NCBI GenBank assembly: GCA_024276455.1
Contig: JAJRXE010000015.1
Span: forward strand, 1 to 9,881
Origin: Calditrichota bacterium
GTDB taxonomy: Bacteria; Calditrichota; Calditrichia; RBG-13-44-9
DNA length: 9,881 bases
Direction: 5' to 3'
Part shown: piece by piece, positions 1 through 7,457 of the stretch
Numbering within the stretch: the first letter of the stretch is position 1
Layout of the letters: each line of letters begins with the position of its first letter
Position numbers and translations under genes: made by a program
Notes under the pieces: model-generated
Database searches by the model: none
What the model saw: only the letters and a program-made list of their open reading frames with translations
Told to the model about the DNA's origin: nothing

Positions 1-49
1 AGCAATGGATTTAGCCGAGCAGTACTAATCGGCCGAGCGGCTTGACCCT
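1..49 (+). rRNA. rrl: 23S ribosomal RNA, 3' end (partial)
   Basis: The first ~49 bases match the conserved 3' end of bacterial large-subunit rRNA, including the stretch AGTACTAATCGGCCGAGCGG and the closing GGCTTGACC, which pairs with the 5' end of 23S. Everything upstream lies outside the window. The exact 3' end is estimated from the terminal helix and could shift by a few bases. A 49-nt spacer with no tRNA separates it from 5S rRNA, the usual order at the end of an rRNA operon. Confidence 0.92.
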
Positions 50-98
50 ATTTAACTATCTAACGATGGACATCAATGTGACTCAAGAAAGTTTTCAT

Positions 99-213
<115 letters not shown>

Positions 214-233
214 CCATTTTTTTTATTTTTTTC
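214..233 (+). terminator. Probable terminator of the rRNA operon
   Basis: Directly after the 5S terminal helix come eight T residues, an A and seven more T residues. The 3' arm of 5S rRNA can act as the hairpin in front of the U-tract. No separate GC-rich hairpin is visible, so this is a plausible but not textbook intrinsic terminator. It also faces the convergent operon ending at 366, for which I see no clear terminator of its own. Confidence 0.5.
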
Positions 234-365
234 ATTCTTAATGGGTAACCTTCAAAAAACTCCCGAAATTCAAACTGCTTTCGACAGGATTGCCATCAAT
301 CCAATCTCTTTGTCTTCTCTTATTAAACATTTTGGTATTTTTCGCGTATTGTGCGGACGACTAAA

Positions 366-1727
366 TCATTCCTTCCTCTGGATTCCCAACGCTTTCATCT
401 TTTTATGCAAATTAGTCCGTTCCAGGCCCAGTAATCTGGCTGCTTGAGAAACATTCCCGTTGCAGGCCTTCAGGCAGTGAATAATGTATTCCCGCTCGGC
501 TTGCTCTCGAATTTCTTTCAACGTTTTGGATCCCGGCTCGATTCCTGCTGCCGGGAAATGAGGGTGGAAGAGATGGGTAGGTACGTCGGTTAATTTAATC
601 CGATCCCCGCCGGAAATAATCACCAGGCGTTCCACCAGATTGCGCAGTTCTCTAATATTCCCGGGCCAGGAGTAATGCTGGAGCACGCTGAACACCTCCC
701 GTTCCACTTCCAAAGGCCGGCGATTGTTTTGCAAACAATATTTGCGCAGGAAATAGTCAAAAAGCAGCGGAATGTCTTCCCGGCGGTCGCGGAGCGGCGG
801 TACGTAAATGGGAAACACGTTCAAACGGTAGTACAGATCTTCTCGAAAGCGACCCTCTTTGACCAGTTGTTCCAGATTCTTATTGGTGGCGGCAAGCACC
901 CGTACGTTCACCTGAATCACTTCTGTTCCGCCGACCCGTTGAAATTCTCCGTCCTGAAGCACCCGCAACACCTTTGTTTGTACCCGCAAACTCATGTCGG
1001 CAATTTCGTCCAGAAAAATCGTCCCCCCATCTGCCAGTAAAAATTTTCCGTCATGGGTCGATGTGGCACCGGTGAAGGCGCCCTTCTCGTAACCAAACAG
1101 CTCACTTTCGGTCAGCTCTTCCGGGATCGCCGCGCAGTTCATTTTTACGAAGGGTTTAGCGCTGCGGGGACTTTGGTGATGGATGGCGTACGCCACCAGT
1201 TCCTTCCCCACCCCGCTTTCGCCCAGAATGAGCACCTTGCTGTCCGTTGCCGCGACCCGTTCAATCTGACGCTGAATCTCTCGCAGAGCGGGCGATTCTC
1301 CAATCATGCGGTATTGATCGAATTTTTCTTTGCGCAGATTTTCGAATTCTTTGCGCAGTTGTCGTTTCTCTTCCAGATGCTGGACCACCAGAATAATTTT
1401 TTCTTTCTGCAGGGGTTTTTCCAAAAAATCGTAAGCACCGGCCCGGGTGGCTTCCACAGCCATACTCAGGTTGGCGTGTCCAGAAATCATCACCACCTCA
1501 GTTTCCGGGTGGGATTGTTTGATTTTGGGCAGCAGACTGAGCCCGTCTTCCCCAGGCAAGAGAACATCCAGGAAGACCAGATCCGCCGGTTGGTCCTGTA
1601 AAAGCTTTTGCGCTTGCTCGGCGCTTTCGGCTATTCGGACGGTATGTCCCTCGCCGGTCAGAATCATTTTCATGGAACGACCAATATTTCGCTCGTCGTC
1701 AACGACCAGTATTTTCATTTTGCTCAC
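366..1727 (-). CDS. NtrX-like sigma54-dependent response regulator
   Basis: 453 residues with the full NtrC-family architecture. The receiver (about 4-120) has acidic pocket D10/D11, phospho-acceptor D54, S82 and K104. The AAA+ domain (about 140-370) has Walker A GESGVGKE (169-176), the sigma54-contacting GAFTGA loop (216-221) and Walker B TIFLDE (236-241). The C-terminal Fis-type helix-turn-helix spans about 425-447. It should be phosphorylated by the kinase encoded just upstream and then remodel RNA polymerase-sigma54 at enhancer-dependent promoters. I chose the GTG start at 1727 because AAGGA lies 8 nt before it; the ATG three codons later is too far from that site. The gene starts inside the kinase gene (29-bp overlap), which suggests coupled translation. 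All catalytic residues are present. NtrX-like rather than NtrC is inferred from the neighbours; the target promoters are unknown. Confidence 0.93.
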   Translation of the reverse strand: MSKMKILVVDDERNIGRSMKMILTGEGHTVRIAESAEQAQKLLQDQPADLVFLDVLLPGEDGLSLLPKIKQSHPETEVVMISGHANLSMAVEATRAGAYDFLEKPLQKEKIILVVQHLEEKRQLRKEFENLRKEKFDQYRMIGESPALREIQRQIERVAATDSKVLILGESGVGKELVAYAIHHQSPRSAKPFVKMNCAAIPEELTESELFGYEKGAFTGATSTHDGKFLLADGGTIFLDEIADMSLRVQTKVLRVLQDGEFQRVGGTEVIQVNVRVLAATNKNLEQLVKEGRFREDLYYRLNVFPIYVPPLRDRREDIPLLFDYFLRKYCLQNNRRPLEVEREVFSVLQHYSWPGNIRELRNLVERLVIISGGDRIKLTDVPTHLFHPHFPAAGIEPGSKTLKEIREQAEREYIIHCLKACNGNVSQAARLLGLERTNLHKKMKALGIQRKE

Positions 1728-3264
1728 CGTCGGTTTCCTTCGAACTGAGATTTAGTGGTAATTCGATGAAAAAAGTCGTTCCTCTGTTGAGCTGCGATTC
1801 CACCCAAATGTGCCCCTGGTGTTCTTCCACAATCATGCGGGTAATGGCTAATCCCAGGCCCATGCCGCCTTTACGGGTGGAGAAGTAGGGTTCGAATATT
1901 TTGCTGCGATTTTCCGCAGGAATGCCTGTTCCCCGATCCTGTACGGAAATCCGCACCCTGTTGTCCAGAATTTTGGTTTCGATCAGGATGGGATGCCCTC
2001 CGGGGTCGGCCTGCAGAGCGTTTTCAATGAGGTTGATGAACACCCGGCGTATTCCGTCGTGGTCGAAGTAAAAACGGGGAAGCGGCTGGGTTACCACCAA
2101 CTGCACCCGCTGGCTGTAAAGGGTTTGCAGCTCGTTCAGTAATTCCCTGAGATCGTTTTCCTGCAAATTTAATTTCGGTAATCGGCCAAATTCCGAGAAT
2201 TCGTGTACCAGCCGACGCAGACTGCCGATTTCTTCCTGAATAATTTGGGAGCACTCTTGCAGCAGTTGGGCATACTCCGGATTGCGATTGTCGTACTGGT
2301 CCACCAATTGTTGCAGGGTTAATTGAATGGGAGTAAGGGGATTTTTGATTTCGTGGGCCAGTTTGCTGGCAATTTGCTGCCAAAGGGCCATTTTTTCGAG
2401 ATAGATGAGCCGCCGCTGGTTCTCTTGCAATGCCTGAGCCATCTGGTTAAAATGCCGTACCAATTGTCCTGCTTCGTCTTTTCGTTTCAAATCCGGTAAA
2501 CGGTAATCCAGGTTGCCTTTCCCAATTTCTTCGGTACCTCTGGCCAGCATTGAGAAAGGAGCGGTAATGCGGGCGGAAATCCAGATTCCCGCCATTACGG
2601 CCAGCAGCAGAAAAACCAGACCCAGGGCGACAAAGGCAATCAGAAAGCGCTGCGGAATTGAGTGGCGGGAGAGGTTGAGGCTCTGGTACACCTGGTGGAC
2701 CTGCAAAATCTGGTTCGCCTGTTGTAAAAATTTCGGATTCATTGAAGCGGAGAGTACCAAAAAACCGCTTGGTTTGCTCGACGTTCCCACTCTTCGGACG
2801 GCCAGAAAACGGTTGTGGTAACGGTCGGAGACCACCAGACGTAGTTGACCGGGCCGAAATTCCTGAAAAACCCTGGGATCGACCCCGGTGGAATCGGGTT
2901 CCTGCAGGGAACGTTTCCAGAGCAGACGTCCTTGTGCGTCGAAGTAAAAAAGCTCCCGGGGAATCCAGAAGCGGTTGTGAAGTGCCAGGCCAGCTGTGTC
3001 AAGGGGTGCCGGAATCTGTCCCGGATGGTGGAATTTCCTGTGCGACAGGAGGGCTTCCAGCGCTTGAGAAAGTTCCTGGCGCTCTAAATCGTATTGAGCC
3101 TTCGAAAAAGCCAGTCCGGCTTTTAGCGCCTGGGCTACCTGCGGATTTACCCCCACGCGGTAGCTCTGGTTCACCAGCTGGTACACCAGCAAAGATAAAG
3201 GAAGCAGCGGCAGCAGCACGGCCAGAATTAATACCGCAATGATTTTATTTTGCAATCGGCTCAT
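1699..3264 (-). CDS. NtrY-like membrane sensor histidine kinase
   Basis: 521 residues. The N-terminal membrane segment is about 8-31. A periplasmic sensing region of ~170 residues follows (about 35-204), then a second membrane segment (206-230) and a HAMP linker (about 231-283). The HisKA helix carries phospho-acceptor H304 in the H-box KLAHEIKNP. The ATPase domain has the N-box (N411, N415), G1 box DRGTGI (443-448), F-box FEPYFSTR and G2 box GMGLGL. It is predicted to autophosphorylate and pass phosphate to the response regulator encoded next. The ATG overlaps the previous stop as ATGA, with no strong ribosome-binding site, so translation is probably coupled. Classical NtrY proteins often have more membrane helices and a PAS domain; here I see only two helices and no obvious PAS between HAMP and HisKA. 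The signal sensed is unknown. Confidence 0.92.
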   Translation of the reverse strand: MSRLQNKIIAVLILAVLLPLLPLSLLVYQLVNQSYRVGVNPQVAQALKAGLAFSKAQYDLERQELSQALEALLSHRKFHHPGQIPAPLDTAGLALHNRFWIPRELFYFDAQGRLLWKRSLQEPDSTGVDPRVFQEFRPGQLRLVVSDRYHNRFLAVRRVGTSSKPSGFLVLSASMNPKFLQQANQILQVHQVYQSLNLSRHSIPQRFLIAFVALGLVFLLLAVMAGIWISARITAPFSMLARGTEEIGKGNLDYRLPDLKRKDEAGQLVRHFNQMAQALQENQRRLIYLEKMALWQQIASKLAHEIKNPLTPIQLTLQQLVDQYDNRNPEYAQLLQECSQIIQEEIGSLRRLVHEFSEFGRLPKLNLQENDLRELLNELQTLYSQRVQLVVTQPLPRFYFDHDGIRRVFINLIENALQADPGGHPILIETKILDNRVRISVQDRGTGIPAENRSKIFEPYFSTRKGGMGLGLAITRMIVEEHQGHIWVESQLNRGTTFFIELPLNLSSKETDGEQNENTGR

Positions 3265-3932
3265 TGGGAAAGTAACTCATCCATTTTAAAGGGTGGCGAA
3301 ACAAGTTGACTGACGGATTCGACCGGCTTTTTCTCTTTTTCCAGAAAAAGTTGAATGATTCGGTTAAGATTCAGCCTGAAACCGGTCGATCGTTCCTGGG
3401 CAGCGGTCTCTTCCTCGGTGGTTTCGCTGTTTTGCATCCACCATTTGAGTTCTTCTTTTTGTTGACGGGTCAACACCACCACTCGAGCGGAAATTCTAAC
3501 CCGGTAGAAAGCCTTCTCGGACAAATCGGTGCGGTTGAGCGGCAAGCTAAATTGAACTGCCCGAAACCACTGGTCCAAACGGGAAAAGTCCTTCCAGGTG
3601 GCGGTGCGATCTTCGGGTAGCTGAAGCGAGAACAGTTCTTCCCAGACATCGTAATGAATTTTAACAGTGAAGCGCCGTTCAAGAACCGGCTGATTTTTCA
3701 GGTCGATTAGCTGGAGGTTGAACTCAGCCAGAACAGGTAATCCTGCCAGAAGTGATTTTTTAATCGGAGGTAGAAAGAGATTGCGACAGGCGAAACGGAC
3801 GGTAATTTCGTCGGGGCTTCCGGAGAGGTGAAGGTCGGAAAGGGTAAAGTCCCGGGCAATGGTCCCGGAAGGTAAAATCACAATCAGGCAAAGAGCGAAA
3901 GCCAGTAAATTGTGTAGAAGTTTTCGTTTCAA
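3261..3932 (-). CDS. DUF4390-like exported protein
   Basis: 223 residues starting with a typical Sec signal peptide: basic MKRK, hydrophobic core to about residue 20, probable cleavage near A26. The rest is soluble, probably periplasmic, with alternating hydrophobic residues suggesting beta structure (for example LSDLHLSG and VRFACRNLFL) and a W-rich middle (WEELF, TWKDF, LDQWF). Composition, length and position directly before an NtrY/NtrX pair resemble the DUF4390 proteins that, from memory, sit before ntrY-ntrX in Betaproteobacteria. The family call is by resemblance and not proven here. The start is TTG at 3932: no in-frame ATG or GTG precedes the signal peptide, and no Shine-Dalgarno is evident. 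It follows the barrel gene by 58 bp and its stop overlaps the kinase start by 4 bp. A role as periplasmic partner of the kinase is an inference. Confidence 0.75.
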   Translation of the reverse strand: MKRKLLHNLLAFALCLIVILPSGTIARDFTLSDLHLSGSPDEITVRFACRNLFLPPIKKSLLAGLPVLAEFNLQLIDLKNQPVLERRFTVKIHYDVWEELFSLQLPEDRTATWKDFSRLDQWFRAVQFSLPLNRTDLSEKAFYRVRISARVVVLTRQQKEELKWWMQNSETTEEETAAQERSTGFRLNLNRIIQLFLEKEKKPVESVSQLVSPPFKMDELLSQ

Positions 3933-3990
3933 ATCACAGACTGCCCGTTTTTTATTTCTGTCGCTAAAGCGGTCCCCATGGGTTCAGGAT

Positions 3991-5319
3991 TTAAAATGTG
4001 TGCCCCAGAGACAAATGGAACTTAAAGGTGTACTCCGGAATCGGATAGGCAAAATCCAGCCGCACAATGCCCACGAATGGTAAACGAAGGCGGAAGCCGA
4101 ATCCGACGCTGGTGTGAATTTCTTTCGCCTGCAAAACCGCCGGGGGATTCCAGGCCTGGCCAAAGTCGTAGAAGAAAACCCCGCTTAAGATTTGCCTGGG
4201 GAATCGTTTCCTGGTTACGGGAAAGCGGAATTCCACACTTCCCTGAAAAAGGCGCGAGGCATAGCCAAAAGGATTCAGGCTGCGATCGGCATACCCCCGT
4301 AAAGAGTTGGGCCCACCGAGATAGAATTTCTCGTAGAAAGGCGCCGCCTCGTCAATCCAGCCGCCTTTCAGTCGCAGCGCCAGTACCCATTCATTCATGA
4401 TTCCCTGGTAACGCCGGATGTCCAGAATGACTTTTTTGTAATCCGTGTAGGCTCCCAGCTGGCGAGAGACCTGATTCAGGGACAGGCTTCCCCACCAACC
4501 GCTGGTGGGATAAGAACGGTTGTTTCGCGAATCCTTGTTCAGGCTGAGAATGAACCGGTTGATTTTTAGTTTCTCTGTAAAAGGACTGAGGAGTGGAGGT
4601 AAAGGAAACGGTTGATCCTCCTGACCGGGTTTCCACATGTAATCTTCCGCCTGACCATTCTCGCTAATCAGTTCGAACCAGAGGTATTTCATGATGCCGT
4701 GATTGCCGGTAATCCGAACGCTTAATCCCCCCAAATTCACATATTGCAGATATTTCTGCTCTTCCAGATAATGGACGAATTGCCGCTGGCGGGTGAAGAG
4801 CAGGATCCGTAAATTCAGGTCCGAGCCGAAAATTCGGGGACGCAGGTAAGACAGGTCAATTCCGGTAACCCGATCGCCAATGAAAAGCTCTCCGCCCAGG
4901 TAATTTCCCCGTCCGAAAAAATTATCGAGCCGGATTCCCAGCGGGCTGATGAACCAGCCATCCAGCTCGTTGTAACCACCCCGGAATTGCAAGTACGGCC
5001 AGCGCCGTTCCTGAACTTCTACAAAAACCCGGATCTGTCCGGCCTGGCTTCCCGGTTGAGTGTACAGGCTCACCTTTTTAAAGAAATTGCTGTCTTTTAA
5101 ACGCTCCAGATTGCGGTTCAAAGTTTGTTGATTAATCCGCTCACCGGGACGAAAATCCAGCAAATTGAGAATAACTTCCTTGCGGGTTTTGGTGTTACCA
5201 ATAATTTCAATGGATTCCACTGGCAGACCGGGAGAGGTGTTCTGTTCTCCCGGAGCGGCAAACAGCCCCGAAAGGAAGATTACCAGAAAAAGCAGTATGT
5301 TGAATCGAAATGGTTTCAT
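3991..5319 (-). CDS. Omp85/BamA-family outer-membrane barrel with one POTRA domain
   Basis: About 442 residues. A signal peptide (first ~23 residues, hydrophobic LLFLVIFLSGLFAA) is followed by one POTRA domain (about 35-104: VESIEIIGNTKTRKEVIL, then the LERLKDSNFFKKVSL helix-strand). A 16-strand-type barrel domain fills the rest, including the Omp85 signature loop LRGY in GGPNSLRGYADR (about 336-346) and a C-terminal phenylalanine as in BAM substrates. BamA itself has five POTRAs and TamA three, so this is a short paralogue, not the main assembly factor. It may insert or export a protein or lipid, but no partner is visible. The start is set at ATG 5319; a TTG codon lies directly before it. 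GGAAA sits about 10 nt upstream. It is the first gene of the operon that continues into the DUF4390-like protein and the two-component pair. Confidence 0.88.
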   Translation of the reverse strand: MKPFRFNILLFLVIFLSGLFAAPGEQNTSPGLPVESIEIIGNTKTRKEVILNLLDFRPGERINQQTLNRNLERLKDSNFFKKVSLYTQPGSQAGQIRVFVEVQERRWPYLQFRGGYNELDGWFISPLGIRLDNFFGRGNYLGGELFIGDRVTGIDLSYLRPRIFGSDLNLRILLFTRQRQFVHYLEEQKYLQYVNLGGLSVRITGNHGIMKYLWFELISENGQAEDYMWKPGQEDQPFPLPPLLSPFTEKLKINRFILSLNKDSRNNRSYPTSGWWGSLSLNQVSRQLGAYTDYKKVILDIRRYQGIMNEWVLALRLKGGWIDEAAPFYEKFYLGGPNSLRGYADRSLNPFGYASRLFQGSVEFRFPVTRKRFPRQILSGVFFYDFGQAWNPPAVLQAKEIHTSVGFGFRLRLPFVGIVRLDFAYPIPEYTFKFHLSLGHTF

Positions 5320-5399
5320 CAAAATTGTTTCCGACTGTTGCGTTAGAATGTAATGAGCATTTTTGATTAAACGAAAAGAAATCCTTCCCGAAAGAAAAC
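5320..5399 (-). promoter_or_regulatory. Probable promoter region of the barrel/two-component operon
   Basis: The operon reading down from 5319 must start between here and the terminator of the preceding gene. The region is AT-rich. On the minus strand a TACATT box near 5350 could be a -10 element, but no convincing -35 or TAnnTTTG partner stands out and no sigma54 GG-N10-GC signature is seen. The location is by necessity; no exact promoter is claimed. Confidence 0.35.
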
Positions 5400-5424
5400 A
5401 TTTTTCGTAGCGATTACGAAAAAT
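5400..5424. repeat. Perfect 10-bp inverted repeat (operator or terminator candidate)
   Basis: ATTTTTCGTA is followed by the 5-base loop GCGAT and then its exact complement TACGAAAAAT. It lies 81-105 bp upstream of the barrel-protein start and about 30 bp beyond the lipoprotein terminator. With A/T runs at both ends it could be a weak bidirectional terminator, or, given its promoter-proximal place, a binding site for a dimeric regulator. The sequence alone does not decide. Confidence 0.6.
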
Positions 5425-5454
5425 TAATCGGCTGAAAAACGAAAAGAGTGAGGG

Positions 5455-5493
5455 AAAAAATGGGGAAGCCGCCTTAGGGAAGACGGTTTCCCC
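5455..5493 (-). terminator. Intrinsic terminator of the lipoprotein gene
   Basis: On the minus strand a long hairpin pairs GGGGAAACCG with CGGCTTCCCC (one G-U pair). It is extended past one mismatch by 3 bp around a 4-base loop (5462-5493). One base later comes a run of six T residues (5455-5460). It lies 14 bp after the lipoprotein stop codon and separates that gene from the barrel operon. Confidence 0.88.
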
Positions 5494-5506
5494 GTATTCG
5501 CGGAGT

Positions 5507-6958
5507 TTAAAAACCGCTGATTTGCCGAACGTTTCCAGCCTGGTCGGTGACCGTCATGGTGCCGTCCTGGGCAATGTGAACATTGTATTCATTCTCGCCC
5601 TCGGTAACTTTGCCTGCGCCACTGCCGTCGGGATTGTAATGCAGGTAAATGCTCACCAGCGGTGCCTCCCCGTTGGTAAAGGCTTCTTCGGACTGGTAGA
5701 TTTTTACCCACAATTCACCGCTGCCGTCGTTGTAGTCGGTAGCCTGAATGGTCATGTAATAGCCTTTCGGACCGGTGTAATTACCGCTGATTTCCTTGTA
5801 ATTGTCGTGTTCAATCACGAGCAAATCCGCGTGAGAACCGTCGCTCTTCCAGATTTCCAGATGGGTGTTCTTTAAACCGTTCTCCCAATATTCCTGCGCT
5901 TCCACCCGCGAGGTATCCAGTTTTCCGTCGGCAAAATGAATCTTCTCGCTGAAAATGAGTTCACTGGAAGAGTCTGCCGGATTAAGAGTCACATCGGCGA
6001 ACTGTTCGATTTTCGAGATTGCCCGCCCCGCTGGCAGTTGAATCGTTTGACTGAAGGAAGCGTGGTTGTCGTCCTCCAGCCGATCGAAGGTACCGGAAAC
6101 CCGGGTGCCGTCCCGCCAGAGTTCCGAAAAATCGCCGGTGTAGTCGGGGTAAAAATGAACCGTTTTGGTCATGTAAGTTCCGTCGCGGTAATCCAGCCGT
6201 TCTTCTACCCGACCGGATTCGTCCGGATTAATTTCCAGTTCCTGGTAGCGTTTAACAAGCTGAATCTGTTGGCTGTACCACACGGTGTTGTAAAAAATGG
6301 CTCCGGTAATCTCGTTTCCGGCACCGTAATCGGTGGCTTCCGCTCGTCCGGCAATGCTGTCCACCTGGAAACCTTCCCGGAAGCGGGTAAGTTTCACCAG
6401 CGAGATGAAGCGGTCATCCGTGGTGTCGCTGAGAGTGAAATTCAAATCCGCGACAATCTCGGTCGAATCGTACTGCAGTTGTAACTGAGCCGGAAAATGG
6501 TAGATGGCTTCGTAATAGCGGGCCAAGCCGGTGGAATCGTTGTAATACAGCGCTTTGCGTATCGAGAGGCCGCTTACCGGATCCGTCCAGTCAATGAACC
6601 AGATCAACGAATCCGAGAGGGTGGTTTTCGCCAATCCGGTGACCCGGGCAGCCTGGGAAACGCTCAGTTTCATTTTGCTAATTTCCTTGCGTAACTGGCT
6701 TTTGGAGGTAATGCCTCCCTCTTCGATCTTCTCAACATCCCCGTTTTTCCTCACCACGGCGCTGATTTTTTCCACCGAGTTGAGAGAATGCACCGTTTGC
6801 CAGCTGCTGGTTAATCCTTCCGTTACCGCTGGCGACAGTTCCAGATTGTTTTCAAGGGGGGCGGTGGTATTTTTTTCACACCCACCGAAAAAAAGAAGGG
6901 CCAGGAACAGAGTGGTGGCCATGAGTTGTACGCGTAAAATCGCTCTTCTGTGAATCAT
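5507..6958 (-). CDS. Lipoprotein of unknown function
   Basis: 483 residues with a lipoprotein signal peptide: MIHRRAILR, hydrophobic core about residues 9-25, and lipobox FGGC with the lipidated Cys at 27, followed by EKN. The mature part is rich in Asp, Glu, Tyr, Thr and Gly. It contains loosely repeated beta-hairpin-like units around SELWRDGTRVSG, LEIWKSDGSHA, ATDYNDGSGELWVKIY and LHYNPDGSGAG, suggesting an elongated beta-sheet fold. I recognise no enzyme motif or named family. The start is ATG 6958, not a possible start 11 codons upstream: a perfect AAGGAGG (6966-6972) lies 7 nt before it. The gene is single, with its own terminator. The long upstream region (6959-7150) carries several candidate promoters, so it may be regulated. 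An outer-membrane location is likely but the sorting signal of this lineage is unknown. Confidence 0.85.
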   Translation of the reverse strand: MIHRRAILRVQLMATTLFLALLFFGGCEKNTTAPLENNLELSPAVTEGLTSSWQTVHSLNSVEKISAVVRKNGDVEKIEEGGITSKSQLRKEISKMKLSVSQAARVTGLAKTTLSDSLIWFIDWTDPVSGLSIRKALYYNDSTGLARYYEAIYHFPAQLQLQYDSTEIVADLNFTLSDTTDDRFISLVKLTRFREGFQVDSIAGRAEATDYGAGNEITGAIFYNTVWYSQQIQLVKRYQELEINPDESGRVEERLDYRDGTYMTKTVHFYPDYTGDFSELWRDGTRVSGTFDRLEDDNHASFSQTIQLPAGRAISKIEQFADVTLNPADSSSELIFSEKIHFADGKLDTSRVEAQEYWENGLKNTHLEIWKSDGSHADLLVIEHDNYKEISGNYTGPKGYYMTIQATDYNDGSGELWVKIYQSEEAFTNGEAPLVSIYLHYNPDGSGAGKVTEGENEYNVHIAQDGTMTVTDQAGNVRQISGF

Positions 6959-7074
6959 TTTAAATCCTCCTTGTGTAATATTTAGGTGCAATTTTTAAAA
7001 AACATCCCGATACTCCCGGAAAAATTTCTTCCCCTCTGGACTCCTATCTGTTTTTACCGCTTCCACCTGTTTTT

Positions 7075-7098
7075 TAAACAGAATGTGTGCCAAAGATA
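7075..7098 (-). promoter_or_regulatory. Candidate lipoprotein promoter: sigma54-like and TAnnTTTG overlap
   Basis: On the minus strand TTGGCAC (7093-7087) matches the sigma54 -24 element, and at the right distance CTGTTT (7081-7076) partly matches the -12 element, with GT in place of the invariant GC. Overlapping it, TATCTTTG (7098-7091) fits the Bacteroidetes -7 consensus TAnnTTTG, but no TTG is found at -33. Either would give a leader of more than 100 nt. At most one is likely real. Confidence 0.3.
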
Positions 7099-7122
7099 AG
7101 AACACAGAGCTAACCGATTGTT

Positions 7123-7150
7123 ATTATATACATTAGGAAAATGTAAACAA
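7123..7150 (-). promoter_or_regulatory. Candidate sigma70-type promoter for the lipoprotein gene
   Basis: On the minus strand TTGTTT (7150-7145) and a perfect TATAAT (7128-7123) are separated by 16 bp. Transcription would start near 7116 and give a ~158-nt leader before ATG 6958. It competes with the sigma54-like/TAnnTTTG candidate just downstream; the perfect -10 makes it the better housekeeping choice. Confidence 0.4.
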
Positions 7151-7171
7151 GGCAATGTGACGGAGGAAATC

Positions 7172-7249
7172 GTGAGAGGGATTCACGGTGTGAATATTTT
7201 GCTACAGGTAAAAGGTTGGAGAAGGGTTAAAGGAAAAATATTTTCTTGA
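7172..7249 (+). CDS. Possible small ORF (25 residues), doubtful
   Basis: A GTG codon with GGAGG at a good distance (7162-7166) opens a 25-codon frame ending in TGA at 7247. The predicted peptide is basic, MRGIHGVNILLQVKGWRRVK plus five residues. A hydrophobic patch (VNILLQV) is followed by a cationic tail (KGWRRVKGK). The only support is the ribosome-binding site; such a frame can arise by chance. It does not resemble a known leader peptide. Confidence 0.2.
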   Translation: MRGIHGVNILLQVKGWRRVKGKIFS

Positions 7250-7335
7250 AACCTCTTCCCTGGGGAGGGAGTAAGAAAAAACCGAGAATGGCAGGCAGAA
7301 GGAGGGTGCGGATCGGTCAAAAAAAATCTTAATTA

Positions 7336-7366
7336 TTGCGAAAAATATTCAAAACAATTATATTTG
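7336..7366 (+). promoter_or_regulatory. Promoter of tRNA-Lys
   Basis: TTGCGA (7336-7341) and TATATT (7359-7364) are spaced by 17 bp, a good sigma70-type pair. The same bases also satisfy the Bacteroidetes rule: TTG (7336-7338), 20 bp, then TATATTTG (7359-7366), matching TAnnTTTG. Transcription would start about 7371-7373, some 13 nt before the mature tRNA. Confidence 0.65.
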
Positions 7367-7384
7367 CAGGGCAAAAAATGAGTT

Positions 7385-7457
<73 letters not shown>

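Larger units (their letters stand above)
6959..7384. other. Intergenic region between lipoprotein and tRNA-Lys
   Basis: About 425 bp between divergent genes. It holds the lipoprotein ribosome-binding site and leader (6959-7090, minus), candidate promoters for it (7075-7150), a short inverted repeat CTGTTT-N3-AAACAG (7067-7081), a 25-codon open frame with a good ribosome-binding site on the plus strand (7172-7249) and the tRNA-Lys promoter (7336-7366). No larger gene is visible on either strand. Confidence 0.7.

Noticed and set aside
287..302. Hairpin GGATTG-N4-CAATCC as terminator of the two-component operon
   Set aside because: Only 6 bp and no T-tract follows on the minus strand. The operon may end by Rho or by convergence with the rRNA terminator.
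241..447. 68-codon plus-strand frame after the 5S terminator
   Set aside because: It runs into the 3' end of the response-regulator gene in antisense, has no ribosome-binding site and no recognisable features.
6984..7030. Attenuator or riboswitch in the lipoprotein leader
   Set aside because: A T-run follows a GC-rich patch, but only 3-4 bp of stem can be formed and no known riboswitch core is recognisable.
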